Positions 56,148 to 64,000 of a stretch of DNA of 64,000 nucleotides are shown in pieces. This stretch comes from Mycolicibacterium arabiense (lineage in GTDB: Bacteria; Actinomycetota; Actinomycetes; Mycobacteriales; Mycobacteriaceae). Positions within the stretch are counted from its first letter, which is position 1; every line of letters begins with the position of its first letter. The position numbers were made by a program, and so were the translations under genes. Location: assembly GCF_010731815.2 (NCBI RefSeq), contig NZ_AP022593.1:1240001-1304000 (forward strand), in the 5' to 3' direction. The notes beneath the pieces were generated by a model. That model had not been told where the DNA came from, searched no databases, and worked only from the letters and a program-made list of their open reading frames with translations.

Positions 56148-58322
56148 TCAGCGCTGCGTCGAACGCACCAGCTTGATGGCGGCATCGGTGATCGTGTCCT
56201 CGGACAGCAGCACCTCCAGTGCCGCATCGCCCAGCGGAATGAAGCTGTCGCGGCTCGCCACCCGCGCCAGACCGCCCGCGTAGCCATGGTCGATCAGCGC
56301 GGTCACGACACCCTCGCTGACACCGCCACTCTCGCGGGTCTCGTCGACGACCAGCACGCGGCCGGTTGCCGCCGCCTCGGACAAGATGTCGCGCACCGGA
56401 AGTGGTGCGAGCCAGCGCAGGTCGACCACGCGCGCGAAGATGCCGAGTTCGGCCAGCCGACGCGACACGCGCAGGCTCATCCGCAGCCCGTTGCCGAACG
56501 TCACGATGGTCAGATCGGCGCCGTCGCCGTGGGTTCGGGCGCGACCCAGCGGCGCGACCTCGCCGGTGTCGGGCGCGAGCCACAGATCGTCGCCGTCGTC
56601 GTAGAGGTCGCGGGTGTGGTAGAGCGCGATGGGCTCGAGGAAGATGCAGACGGTGCCCGCCGTCTTGGCGGCGAGCACGCACGAACGCAGCAGCGCCGCA
56701 GCGTCGTCCGGGCGGGCCGGCGAGGCGACGACCACGCCGGGGATGTCCCGGATCGCGGTGATCGAGTCGTCGTTGTGGAAGTGCCCGCCAAACCCCTTCT
56801 GGTAGCCGTACCCGGCGATGCGGACGACCATCGGGTTGCGGTACTGCCGGTTGGAGAAGAACTGCAGGGTCGCAGCCTCGCCGCGAATCTGGTCGGCGGC
56901 GTTGTGCAGGTAGGCCAGGTACTGGATCTCGGGGATGGGCAACAGGCCCGAGACCCCGGCGCCCAGGGCGAGGCCGAGGATGGACTGCTCGTCGAGCAGC
57001 GTGTCGAACACCCGCGCGGTGCCGTATTGCGCCTGCAGGCCGCGCGTCACGCCGTAGACGCCGCCCTTGCGTGCGACGTCCTCGCCGAACACCAGTGCCT
57101 CGGGTTGCGCTGCCAGTACCCCTTCCAGCGCCCGGTTGATCGCCTGCGCGACGGTGACCGGCGTGGCCCCGCCGGTGGAGTCGTCCCGGGGCGCAGCGGC
57201 CGCCTCCTCGGTGGCCGAGACGGCGTCGGCGAGGCTCTCGCGCAGTGGCGCCATCACCGCGGCGGGCTCGTCGAGCTGAGCGAGTTCGGCCACCTCGGCG
57301 GCCATGTCCAGCACGCGCGTGCGCTTCGCCTCGTAGGCGTCGAGCAGCTGCTGAGGGTCGACGACCCCGGCCTCGACGAGCAGCCGGGCGGTGCAGGTCA
57401 GCGGATCTCGGGCGAAGTCGGCCGTGATCTCGTCCGGTTTGCGGTATGCCGGTTCGTAGTCCGATCCTGCGTGACCCATCAGGCGCACGGTGCGCAGGTG
57501 CAGGAACGCGGGCTTGCGGTGCGTGCGGACGAACGCCGCAGCCTCGCCTGCGACCGCGAGAACCGACGGCAGGTCACGGCCGTCGGCGCTGAAGTACCGC
57601 AGCCCCTCGCGGTCGTCGTAGGTCCGCGCGATCCAACCCTGCGGCGTCCGCGTGCTGATGCCGATCCCGTTGTCCTCGCACACCAGTAGCAGCGGCATCG
57701 GCAGACCTTGATAGGCGGTGTGCATCGCGGCATTGATGGCACCGACCGCGGTCGAGTGGTTGGCCGAGGCGTCCCCGAAACTGCACACCGCGAGTGCATC
57801 GGTGGGCCAGGCGCTCTCGACGCCAAGCTTGCGCGCCCTGGCTATCGAGAACGCCACGCCGAGCGCCCTCGGCAGATGGGAGGCGATGGTCGAGGTCTGC
57901 GGGATCACGTTCAGGTCGTGGCGGCCGAACACCTTGTGCCTGCCCCCGGAGATCGGTTCCTCCGTGGCGGCCACCAGCCCGAGCAGGACGTCGCGCAGCG
58001 GGTCGCTGCCGTCGACCTGGGCCGCGCGGGCGAGGAAGAAGCCGCCGGAGCGGTAGTGCAGCAGCGCGGGGTCGGTGGGGCGCAACGCCGCCGCGACGCC
58101 CGCGTTGCTCTCGTGGCCTGCCGAACCGATCGTGTAGAAGCCCTTGCCCCGCGACCGTAGCCACCGCGCGGCCAGGTCGAGGTGCCTGCTGCCCAGCTGC
58201 GCGTCGAAGACCTCGAGGCACTGCGACGGCGAGAATCCCCGTAGCACTTCGGGATTCGGATCATCCGGCACCGTCAGCGCCGAGATGGTCGCGGTGAAGT
58301 ACTCGTCGATCGATTCGGCCAC
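56148..58322 (-). CDS. fused E1 alpha-beta subunit of a 2-oxoacid dehydrogenase
   Basis: A 724-residue ThDP enzyme joining E1 alpha (1-~370) and E1 beta (~400-724), as in branched-chain or acetoin-type dehydrogenases. Alpha: TIGSAGHESNAGVAAAL, YRSGGFFLARAAQ, FGDASANHSTAVGAINAAMH and CEDNGIGISTRTPQ (Mg-binding Asp and Asn kept; the GDG motif reads GDA). Beta: AQAINRALEGVLAAQPEALV, FGEDVARKGGVYGVTRGL, FDTLLDEQSILGLALGAG, GGHFHNDDSITAIRDIPGVV. No E2 or E3 gene is seen nearby, so partners must lie elsewhere. GTG start; last gene of the catabolic operon, 38 bp after the acyl-CoA dehydrogenase gene. Substrate unknown. Confidence 0.88.
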   Translation of the reverse strand: MAESIDEYFTATISALTVPDDPNPEVLRGFSPSQCLEVFDAQLGSRHLDLAARWLRSRGKGFYTIGSAGHESNAGVAAALRPTDPALLHYRSGGFFLARAAQVDGSDPLRDVLLGLVAATEEPISGGRHKVFGRHDLNVIPQTSTIASHLPRALGVAFSIARARKLGVESAWPTDALAVCSFGDASANHSTAVGAINAAMHTAYQGLPMPLLLVCEDNGIGISTRTPQGWIARTYDDREGLRYFSADGRDLPSVLAVAGEAAAFVRTHRKPAFLHLRTVRLMGHAGSDYEPAYRKPDEITADFARDPLTCTARLLVEAGVVDPQQLLDAYEAKRTRVLDMAAEVAELAQLDEPAAVMAPLRESLADAVSATEEAAAAPRDDSTGGATPVTVAQAINRALEGVLAAQPEALVFGEDVARKGGVYGVTRGLQAQYGTARVFDTLLDEQSILGLALGAGVSGLLPIPEIQYLAYLHNAADQIRGEAATLQFFSNRQYRNPMVVRIAGYGYQKGFGGHFHNDDSITAIRDIPGVVVASPARPDDAAALLRSCVLAAKTAGTVCIFLEPIALYHTRDLYDDGDDLWLAPDTGEVAPLGRARTHGDGADLTIVTFGNGLRMSLRVSRRLAELGIFARVVDLRWLAPLPVRDILSEAAATGRVLVVDETRESGGVSEGVVTALIDHGYAGGLARVASRDSFIPLGDAALEVLLSEDTITDAAIKLVRSTQR

Positions 58323-58360
58323 CGTGCTCTACCGTGCCTTCCCTGACCCGACCCGACCCG

Positions 58361-59569
58361 TCAGCGGAACGCGGCGGTGCCGGTGAGCGCCTGCCCGATC
58401 ACCAGGGTATGCATCTCGCTGGTGCCCTCGTAGGTCAACACCGATTCCAGGTTGTTGGCGTGCCGCATCACCGGGTACTCGCCGGTGATGCCGCTCGCAC
58501 CCAGGATGGTGCGCGCCGTGCGCGCGATCGCGATCGCCTCGCGGACGTTGTTGAGCTTGCCCAGGCTCACCTGCTCGGGCGCCAGACCGTCGCCGTCCTT
58601 GGCCCGGCCGAGGTGGATCGCCAGCAGGAATCCCTTACCGTACTCCAGCGTCATGTCCGCCAGTTTCTGCTGGGTGAGCTGGAATCCGCCGATCGGCCGG
58701 TCGAACTGCATGCGCGACTGCGCGTAGCTCAGCGCGGTCTCCAGGCAGTCCCTGGCGGCGCCGACCGAGCCGAAGACGATGCCGAACCTCGCCTCGTTGA
58801 GGCAGCTCAGCGGTGCGCGCAGACTGGTGGCCCCCGGCAGGCGGGCGCTCTCGGGCAGCCGCACGTCGTCGAGCACCAGTTCGCTGGTGACCGAAGCCCG
58901 CAGCGACATCTTGGAGGTGATGGTGCGGGCGGTGAAGCCCGGCGTGTCGGTGGGGACGGCGAAGCCCCTGATGCCGTCGTCGGTGCGCGCCCACACGATC
59001 GCGACGTCGGCGACCGAACCGTTGGTGATCCAGGTCTTGGTGCCGTTGAGTACCCAGTCGTCGCCGGATCGGACTGCGCGGGTGCGCATCCCGGCCGGGT
59101 CGGAGCCGAAGTCCGGTTCGGTCAGCCCGAAGCACCCGATCTTGCGGCCGGCCGCCATCTCCGGCAGCCAGTGCTGCTTCTGCTCCTCGCTGCCGAATGC
59201 GTGCAGCGCGAACATGGCCAGGGAACCCTGCACGCTGACCAGCGAGCGGATGCCGGAGTCGCCTGCCTCCAGTTCGAGGCAGGCCAGGCCGTACGCCACG
59301 GCCGACGTGCCTGCGCAGCCGTAGCCCTGTAGGTGCATGCCGAGCAGTCCTAGGCTGCCGAGTTCGACGGCCAGTTCGCGGGCGGGCAGTTCACCCTTCT
59401 CGTACCAGGAGGCGATGTCGGGTGCGATGCGACTCTTGACCAGAGCGCGCACGGTGTCCCGGATCTGGCGCTCCTCGTCGTCGAGCAGGCTGTCGACCCG
59501 CAGCAGGACGTCCGGCGTGGTGGGTCCGGCGTTTTGGGAAGGCGTGTGCTGAGAAGGCCTCGTGGACAT
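58361..59569 (-). CDS. acyl-CoA dehydrogenase (glutaryl-CoA dehydrogenase-like)
   Basis: A 402-residue FAD enzyme: LLDDEERQIRDTVRALVKSR, LGLLGMHLQGYGCAGTSAVA, FGLTEPDFGSDPAGMRTRAV, WVLNGTKTWITNGSVADVAI, and TYEGTSEMHTLVIGQALTG. The Glu in YEGTSEMH is in the catalytic-base position of glutaryl-CoA-type enzymes, and GYGCAGTSAVAYGL also points to that group. It may act on a dicarboxylic acyl-CoA from ring cleavage in this operon. ATG 59569 with CAGGAGTT ribosome site; 39 bp after the amidohydrolase gene. Confidence 0.88.
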   Translation of the reverse strand: MSTRPSQHTPSQNAGPTTPDVLLRVDSLLDDEERQIRDTVRALVKSRIAPDIASWYEKGELPARELAVELGSLGLLGMHLQGYGCAGTSAVAYGLACLELEAGDSGIRSLVSVQGSLAMFALHAFGSEEQKQHWLPEMAAGRKIGCFGLTEPDFGSDPAGMRTRAVRSGDDWVLNGTKTWITNGSVADVAIVWARTDDGIRGFAVPTDTPGFTARTITSKMSLRASVTSELVLDDVRLPESARLPGATSLRAPLSCLNEARFGIVFGSVGAARDCLETALSYAQSRMQFDRPIGGFQLTQQKLADMTLEYGKGFLLAIHLGRAKDGDGLAPEQVSLGKLNNVREAIAIARTARTILGASGITGEYPVMRHANNLESVLTYEGTSEMHTLVIGQALTGTAAFR

Positions 59570-59608
59570 GGGAACTCCTGATCTGTTTCGGGGGGCCGGA
59601 TGGAAGTG

Positions 59609-60844
59609 TCAGCAGCAGCCGGAGGCGTGTGCTCCGGCCGGGGTAGGCCGGTCCTGCTCGCGACGCCGCGGCGCACCGCGCCACGTCACCGATCGACTCG
59701 GAGGCGGGGTCTGCTCGCTGCGACTGGCGACCAGCGGAACCCCGTCGACCAGCACCGAAGCGATGCCGGGCAGGTCGCCCATGGCGAAGCATTCGAGCGC
59801 GTCGGTCGCCGTCGACCCCGTGATGGGTCCGAGCACCAGCAGGTCGGCGGGCATGCCTTCGGCGATGACGCCGGTGCGCAGCCCGTGTGCGCGAGCGGTC
59901 TGACCGGTGGCGGCGGCGACTGCCGACACCGGATCCATGCCGCACACCGAGGCGATGAAGCACACGTTGCGCAGCATGCCGCGCGGGATGACCCCGGTGC
60001 CGCCGGGTGTGTCGGTGCCCAGCGTCAGCCGGTCGAGCCGGCCATGCCGGGTCAGCTCGTCGACCACCACCGTGGTGGCCCGGTAGTTGTTCGAACTGCA
60101 CACCTCGACGTAGGTGTCGGGCAAGCCGGCGATGATCGCCTTGATGTCCGAGTCCGGCGGTGGGATCGGCCCACCCGAGATGTGCCCCACGACATCGGGT
60201 CTCACTGCCATCACCACGTCGGCGCCGGCCACGCGGCTGGACCCCGACCGCGACACTCCGCCGGAGTGCATCTTGACGGTCATCCGGCGTTCGTGCGCCC
60301 ATCGAACGTAGCGCTGGGCTTCGCCGTCGCCGAGCCGGTTCCAGTCGTAGAAGATGAACTTGAGCTGGTCGATCCCCTCGCGGTGTGCACGGTCGAAGTG
60401 TTCCTCGGTCATGCCGGGAACCAGCAGCACCGTGCCCGCATCGACCTTGACTCCCGACGGCCGCATGCGTCCGGTGGTGTGCTTGCTCGTGATCGCGATG
60501 CTCAACACGAGTTCGGGAGTGAGGGCGTCGAAGGCCAGACCTGGGATGTGCAGTTCGCCTGCCGAGACCATCGAGGTGGTGCCACCGTGCAGATAGTTGT
60601 GGATCCATCCGACGGCGTTCTGGGCCGGTGTCCACTCACCGAAGGTGGGGTGGACGTGGCCGTCGACCAGACCCGGCATCACGGTGAGCCCGTTCGCCGA
60701 CAGGACCCCGTCGGCGTCTTCGCCGCCGGTGCCGATCGCTGCGATGAGGCCGTCCTCGATGAGCAGTGTGGTGTCGCGGATCGGCGCCATCGACCGGTCG
60801 CCGTGCACCAGGAGGCCGATGTCCTCCACGAGCAGCGAACTCAC
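59609..60844 (-). CDS. enamidase-like amidohydrolase
   Basis: A 411-residue metal-dependent amidohydrolase. Metal ligands: HxH in VMPGLVDGHVHPTFGEW, Lys/His region with MTVKMHSGGVSRSGSS and VVGHISGGPI, and Asp in RLTLGTDTPGGTGVIPRGML. The whole sequence, including LHGGTTSMVSAGELHIPG and AFDAL, aligns by eye with the enamidase of anaerobic nicotinate breakdown (Eubacterium barkeri), which opens a cyclic enamide. Beside a xanthine-dehydrogenase-type hydroxylase this points to N-heterocycle degradation. GTG at 60844 follows AGGAGG. The C-terminus ends with an Arg/Pro-rich tail and Cys-Cys. Confidence 0.82.
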   Translation of the reverse strand: MSSLLVEDIGLLVHGDRSMAPIRDTTLLIEDGLIAAIGTGGEDADGVLSANGLTVMPGLVDGHVHPTFGEWTPAQNAVGWIHNYLHGGTTSMVSAGELHIPGLAFDALTPELVLSIAITSKHTTGRMRPSGVKVDAGTVLLVPGMTEEHFDRAHREGIDQLKFIFYDWNRLGDGEAQRYVRWAHERRMTVKMHSGGVSRSGSSRVAGADVVMAVRPDVVGHISGGPIPPPDSDIKAIIAGLPDTYVEVCSSNNYRATTVVVDELTRHGRLDRLTLGTDTPGGTGVIPRGMLRNVCFIASVCGMDPVSAVAAATGQTARAHGLRTGVIAEGMPADLLVLGPITGSTATDALECFAMGDLPGIASVLVDGVPLVASRSEQTPPPSRSVTWRGAPRRREQDRPTPAGAHASGCC

Positions 60845-60867
60845 CTGACTCCTCCTTGGTTGGATTT

Positions 60868-60875
60868 TGTATACA
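60868..60875. promoter_or_regulatory. TGTATACA palindrome upstream of the amidohydrolase gene
   Basis: An 8-bp perfect palindrome in an AT-rich spot of the 31-bp gap, right after the membrane-protein stop. It resembles half-site-fused operators of GntR-type repressors; TATACA on the minus strand could also act as a -10. Confidence 0.4.
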
Positions 60876-62006
60876 CTATCCGAACCCGTCTTCCCGGGGA
60901 AGCCGGTCCCGAGAGGTGAACCGGCTCAGCAGCAATGGCCCGAAGACCACCGCGACCACGATCGCGGCGCCCGCCAAATTCATGAGCAGACGGACTCCGC
61001 CCTCGTACCAGGGGAACAGCGCCGGATACTCGCTGATGACCAGCAGCACGGGCGGTCCCGTCACCGCCCACCACGTGTAGTTCACCGGCCGCAGCGCCAT
61101 CGCCAGCGTGAACAGCACCACCGTCGCGGCGGCAATGACCACGAAGCCGGGCCGCGCACCCAGCAGGACCGCAGCGATCAACGCACCCACGGCGTTGCCC
61201 GAAAGCCGCTGCGCCAAACGCATTCCGGTGTCCGCGGCGGTGGGTTGCACGGTCAACAGCACGCTGGTCACCAGCCAGTGACCCCCCACCAGGTCGTCGG
61301 GCAGCAGACCGGCCAACAGGACGGCGACCGCGACCGCGACGCCGACCCGGACGGCGTGCCCTCCCGCGTCCCGCGGACCGGGCTGGGCAGGAGACGTTCC
61401 GGGCGGGCGAAGCTGGGTGGGAAATGTTCTGGGCGGGCTCTCGGCGGAACGCACGGCGCGCGAGCCCACGAACCACACCGTCCAGGCCACCACGACCAGC
61501 GCCGCGCCGGCTGCGTACGACAGCAGTGCTGCAACCGGGAACTGCTGCGCCCCGGCGACGTGCGTCAGGTCGACGGCGACCAGCACGACCGCCAGGCCCG
61601 CCGTCGGTCCGACCCGGTTGGCGAGCGCGCCGACGACCGCGGCCGTCACGGTCGCCACGCCGAGGGCGACGGAGTGGTCGACGGTGAGCACGGCGGCTCC
61701 CGCACCGAGCAGCACCGCAACGGACCTGACGGCCATGACGGTGACCGCTTGCCGCCAGGCCTGCGGGAGCGACGGCACGGCGGTCAGCACGAAGCCCAGC
61801 GCCACTGCCGATCCGATCTCCCCGCGGTCGAGGGCGGCGGCCACCGCGAGGATCGCCCCGAGGGCCAGCGCGAGGCAGGCCGCCATCCCCCACCTGCTGC
61901 GGCCGACGGGGCGCAGCAGTTCTCGAACCCGCCGGCGTGGTGACGACACGGCGGACCCAGCGTCGTCAGTCGGCACTGTCCCCGCTGTCCGGGGGCGCCG
62001 CGGCAT
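60876..62006 (-). CDS. FUSC-like (aromatic-acid exporter type) membrane protein
   Basis: A 376-residue membrane protein with two repeats of five to six helices (GMAACLALALGAILAVAAAL, VALGFVLTAVPSLPQ, GVATVTAAVVGALANRVG; then VRVGVAVAVAVLLAGLLPDD, HWLVTSVLLTVQPTAADTGM, RLAQRLSGNAVGALIAAVLL) and a final WWAVTGPPVLLVISEYPALF. The QPTAADTGMRLAQRLSGNAVG segment matches the FUSC/YccS conserved loop. It may export or import an aromatic acid for this operon. ATG 62006 overlaps the Fe-S gene; a GTG at 61976 or 61949 may be the true start. Confidence 0.75.
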   Translation of the reverse strand: MPRRPRTAGTVPTDDAGSAVSSPRRRVRELLRPVGRSRWGMAACLALALGAILAVAAALDRGEIGSAVALGFVLTAVPSLPQAWRQAVTVMAVRSVAVLLGAGAAVLTVDHSVALGVATVTAAVVGALANRVGPTAGLAVVLVAVDLTHVAGAQQFPVAALLSYAAGAALVVVAWTVWFVGSRAVRSAESPPRTFPTQLRPPGTSPAQPGPRDAGGHAVRVGVAVAVAVLLAGLLPDDLVGGHWLVTSVLLTVQPTAADTGMRLAQRLSGNAVGALIAAVLLGARPGFVVIAAATVVLFTLAMALRPVNYTWWAVTGPPVLLVISEYPALFPWYEGGVRLLMNLAGAAIVVAVVFGPLLLSRFTSRDRLPREDGFG

Positions 62007-62508
62007 CGAGGACCGCCGCCACGATGCCCTGGTACCCGGTGCAGCGACAGATGTTGCCCGACAGTGCCTCTCGCACGGAGTCGGCAGTGAGCGGCTTCTC
62101 GGCGTCCGGGTCGCGAAGCAGTTCCACCGCGCTGACCAGGAAGCCAGGGGTGCAGAACCCGCACTGCAGGCCGCCGCGCTCGGAGAACGCCTTGCGCAGC
62201 CGCGCCGACTCCTCGAACTGGTCGAGTCCCTCGACGGTGTCGACGCGCATTCCGTCGACCTGGACGGCCAGCGTCAGGCACGCCCGTGCAGACCGTCCGT
62301 CGACGAACACCGTGCAGGCTCCGCACACGCCGTGCTCACACCCGAGATGCGTTCCGGTGAGACCGAGATCGTCGCGCAGGAAGTCGGCGAGGACGCGTCG
62401 CGGCGGCACCGACCGCGATACCGATTTGCCGTTGACCGTCACCGTGATCGTCACGTGCGCCGGGCTTTCGGTGTCTGGGGTGCCAGTGGTCGGGGTTTCA
62501 GCGGACAA
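61966..62508 (-). CDS. 2Fe-2S subunit of a xanthine-dehydrogenase-family hydroxylase
   Basis: A 180-residue small subunit. Plant-type 2Fe-2S: LGCEHGVCGACTVFVDG with Cys in RSARACLTLA. C-terminal 2Fe-2S: LQCGFCTPGFLVSAVELL and SGNICRCTGYQGIV. It passes electrons from molybdenum to FAD. The start at 62508 is a TTG overlapping the FAD gene by 11 bp; a later GTG is possible. Middle of the three-gene hydroxylase group. Confidence 0.92.
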   Translation of the reverse strand: MSAETPTTGTPDTESPAHVTITVTVNGKSVSRSVPPRRVLADFLRDDLGLTGTHLGCEHGVCGACTVFVDGRSARACLTLAVQVDGMRVDTVEGLDQFEESARLRKAFSERGGLQCGFCTPGFLVSAVELLRDPDAEKPLTADSVREALSGNICRCTGYQGIVAAVLDAAAPPDSGDSAD

Positions 62509-63379
62509 GGTGGGGCTCCCCTCCTACGGCGGTGGCACGCCGAGTCGCCTCGGCCATCGACTCGGCCAAGGCGGTCGCACACAGCCGTCGGACGTAGTCG
62601 GCGTCGTCGGCCGCCGGTTCGACATTTCGGGTCCAGGCCTGCGCGAGGTCCTCGAACAGCCGGTCATCGGGGAGCATGCCGATCGCGTCGTCGCCGACGA
62701 ACGGCAGCGGTCGGTCGGCGACGCTGAGGGCGGCCGCCCGCAGCGCCGAGATGCGTCCGTCGGGCCCCAGCGTGATCACACAACCCGCGCCGGCCAGCCC
62801 GTAGTCGCCGTGCTGGTGGGCGTACTCGACGAAGCCCCAGCCCTGGTCCGGCCGGATCGCGGGAACGGAGATCCAGGTGACCATCTCGTCGGGTTCCAGC
62901 GCGCTGGTGTAGAACGACACGAACATCTCGTCGGCGGGCACCTCGCGTCTGCCCCTGGCCATGGAGTCGACGTGGAACGTCGCGCCGAGTAGCAGTGTCG
63001 CCAGCGGCATTTCGGCGGCGGGGTCGGCATGGGCGATGGAGCCGCCGATGGTGCCGCGGTTGCGGATGCCGACGTGACCGATGTAGCGCGCCGCGTCGGA
63101 CAGCAGAGGTGCGCGTGCGGCGACCAACGGGTCGACCTCCACCGTGCGGTGGGTCACCAGCGCGCCGAGGATCAGGTCGTCGGTGTCGTCGAAGATGCGG
63201 CTCAGCTCGGTGAGCCTGCCGACGTCGATGACGGCCGAGGGTCGCGCGAGCCGCAGGTTCATCAGCGTCAGGAGGGACTGCCCGCCCGCGAGTAGTTTCG
63301 CGTCCGGGTCTGCCGCCAGCAGGTGCAACGCCTCGGCGACCGATTCCGGCCTGTGATAGGCGAATTCAGCGGGCTTCAC
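62498..63379 (-). CDS. FAD-binding subunit of a xanthine-dehydrogenase-family hydroxylase
   Basis: A 293-residue medium subunit of the CoxM/XdhB type. LLAGGQSLLTLMNLRLARPS and RNRGTIGGSIAHADPAAEMP are the FAD-binding signatures; FVSFYTSALEPDEMVTWISV follows. GTG at 63379 overlaps the molybdenum subunit's stop (GTGA), so all three subunits are coupled. Confidence 0.92.
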   Translation of the reverse strand: MKPAEFAYHRPESVAEALHLLAADPDAKLLAGGQSLLTLMNLRLARPSAVIDVGRLTELSRIFDDTDDLILGALVTHRTVEVDPLVAARAPLLSDAARYIGHVGIRNRGTIGGSIAHADPAAEMPLATLLLGATFHVDSMARGRREVPADEMFVSFYTSALEPDEMVTWISVPAIRPDQGWGFVEYAHQHGDYGLAGAGCVITLGPDGRISALRAAALSVADRPLPFVGDDAIGMLPDDRLFEDLAQAWTRNVEPAADDADYVRRLCATALAESMAEATRRATAVGGEPHLVR

Positions 63380-64000
63380 GCAGGAACCCCCGTCATCGCC
63401 CTGCACAGGTCGCCGCTGTGGATCGGCGTCGTCGCCACGTGGAGGCCACCTCCCACCGCGTCGTCCACGGCGCTTGCGATCGCCGAGTACACCGCGATGG
63501 TGCCGCTCTCCCCCGCGCCGCGGACGCCGATCGGATTGGCCGGGGTGTCGACGTGGAGGTGGTTGACGACGACGTTCGGCACGTCGGTGGTCAGCGGCAG
63601 GTGGTAGGCGGCGAAGGTCGTGGACGTCGGTTCACCGGTCGCCGAGTAGCGCCACGCCTCGAACAGCGCGCCGCCGATGCCCTGGGCGACGCCGCCGACG
63701 ATCTGGCCCTCGACGATGCGGGGGTTGATCTCGCGGCCGCCCTCGTGAGACACCGCGTAGCGCAACACCTTCACGATGCCGGTGCGGCGGTGCACGCCGA
63801 GAATGACCGCGTGGACCCCCATCGTCCACGTCACGGTCGGGACGCGGAACACGGTGCTGACGTCGAGCGCGGGACCGCCTTCGTCGGCCCCGCCCACGCA
63901 CCGGGCGGCGGCCAGGTCGGCCCAGTCCACCGTCCTCGCGCCGGCGCGGAAGCATCCGTCGGAGTACTCGACGACGTCCGCCTCGGCGTCGAGGCCCATG
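63376..64000 (-). CDS. molybdenum-binding large subunit of a xanthine-dehydrogenase-family hydroxylase (C-terminal part)
   Basis: The last ~208 residues of the large catalytic subunit; the gene continues past the right edge. Visible: GGREINPRIVEGQIVGGVAQ and GIGGALFEA (cofactor loop), LPLTTDVPNVVVNHLHVDTP, and NPIGVRGAGESGTI carrying the catalytic Glu. Family members (CO, xanthine, nicotinate, quinoline or aldehyde hydroxylases) cannot be told apart from this part alone; the substrate pocket lies outside the window. Confidence 0.9.
   Translation of the reverse strand, partial: MGLDAEADVVEYSDGCFRAGARTVDWADLAAARCVGGADEGGPALDVSTVFRVPTVTWTMGVHAVILGVHRRTGIVKVLRYAVSHEGGREINPRIVEGQIVGGVAQGIGGALFEAWRYSATGEPTSTTFAAYHLPLTTDVPNVVVNHLHVDTPANPIGVRGAGESGTIAVYSAIASAVDDAVGGGLHVATTPIHSGDLCRAMTGVPA

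Overview
The window is high-GC chromosomal DNA from a mycobacterium, most likely a non-tuberculous, rapidly growing species (Mycolicibacterium type). From 1 to about 56.1 kb the gene order follows the Mycobacterium tuberculosis Rv2702-Rv2751 block: ppgK, sigA, sigB, ideR, sthA, nrdR, lexA, fadE20, hflX, dapF, miaA, miaB, recX, recA, pspA, clgR, pgsA3, argA, ftsK. Intein-free recA and a gluABCD operon beside recX also fit the rapid growers. Family names and Rv equivalences rest on recalled sequence families, not on a search. I saw no tRNA, rRNA, insertion sequence or CRISPR array.

Layout. 0-5.7 kb: end of ppgK, a large LuxR-family ATPase regulator, sigA with a hairpin in its leader, and a membrane protein. 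5.8-12.8 kb: O-methyltransferase/RidA pair, several small DUF proteins, a YihY-type membrane protein, sigB (ECF-type stress promoter, strong terminator), ideR and a DUF4192 protein. 12.8-16.3 kb: an accessory two-gene cassette with a duplicated, leader-bearing, signal-less protein and a PqqD-like/M50 'peptide zinc metalloprotease' with a Cys-pair domain. 16.5-27 kb: sthA, a trypsin-like lipoprotein, PAC2 protein, hydrolase, PhzF protein, nrdR, the divergent chiZ/lexA SOS pair, an LGFP-repeat surface protein and fadE20. 27-38 kb: a molybdopterin oxidoreductase, the operon (DMT transporter, LigB-like, miaA, dapF, hflX), a DUF349 protein and miaB. 38-43.6 kb: glutamate-type ABC transporter genes ending in two small membrane proteins, then recX-recA. 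43.7-56 kb: DUF3046, a glycosyltransferase, ephG, the clgR-pspA-pspM envelope-stress genes (no pspN), pgsA3/argA, ftsK, a SulP-carbonic anhydrase fusion and the Rv2749-2751 homologues. 56.1-64 kb: a minus-strand catabolic operon running off the right edge, with a xanthine-dehydrogenase-type hydroxylase, FUSC-like membrane protein, enamidase-like amidohydrolase, acyl-CoA dehydrogenase and a fused 2-oxoacid dehydrogenase E1.

Regulation readable from sequence: LexA boxes at lexA, chiZ and recA; a PafBC-type (RecA-NDp) promoter at recA; SigE/SigH-type promoters at sigB and clgR; and a repeated arrangement in which a TAnnnT -10 box lies 6-8 nt before the start codon, as expected for leaderless mRNAs (lexA, argA, miaB, phzF-like, SulP-CA, the molybdo-enzyme, DUF3046, ephG).

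The best candidates for undescribed biology are the M50/PqqD-like protease with its duplicated candidate substrate (12.86-16.22 kb) and the enamidase/Mo-hydroxylase operon (56.1-64 kb).
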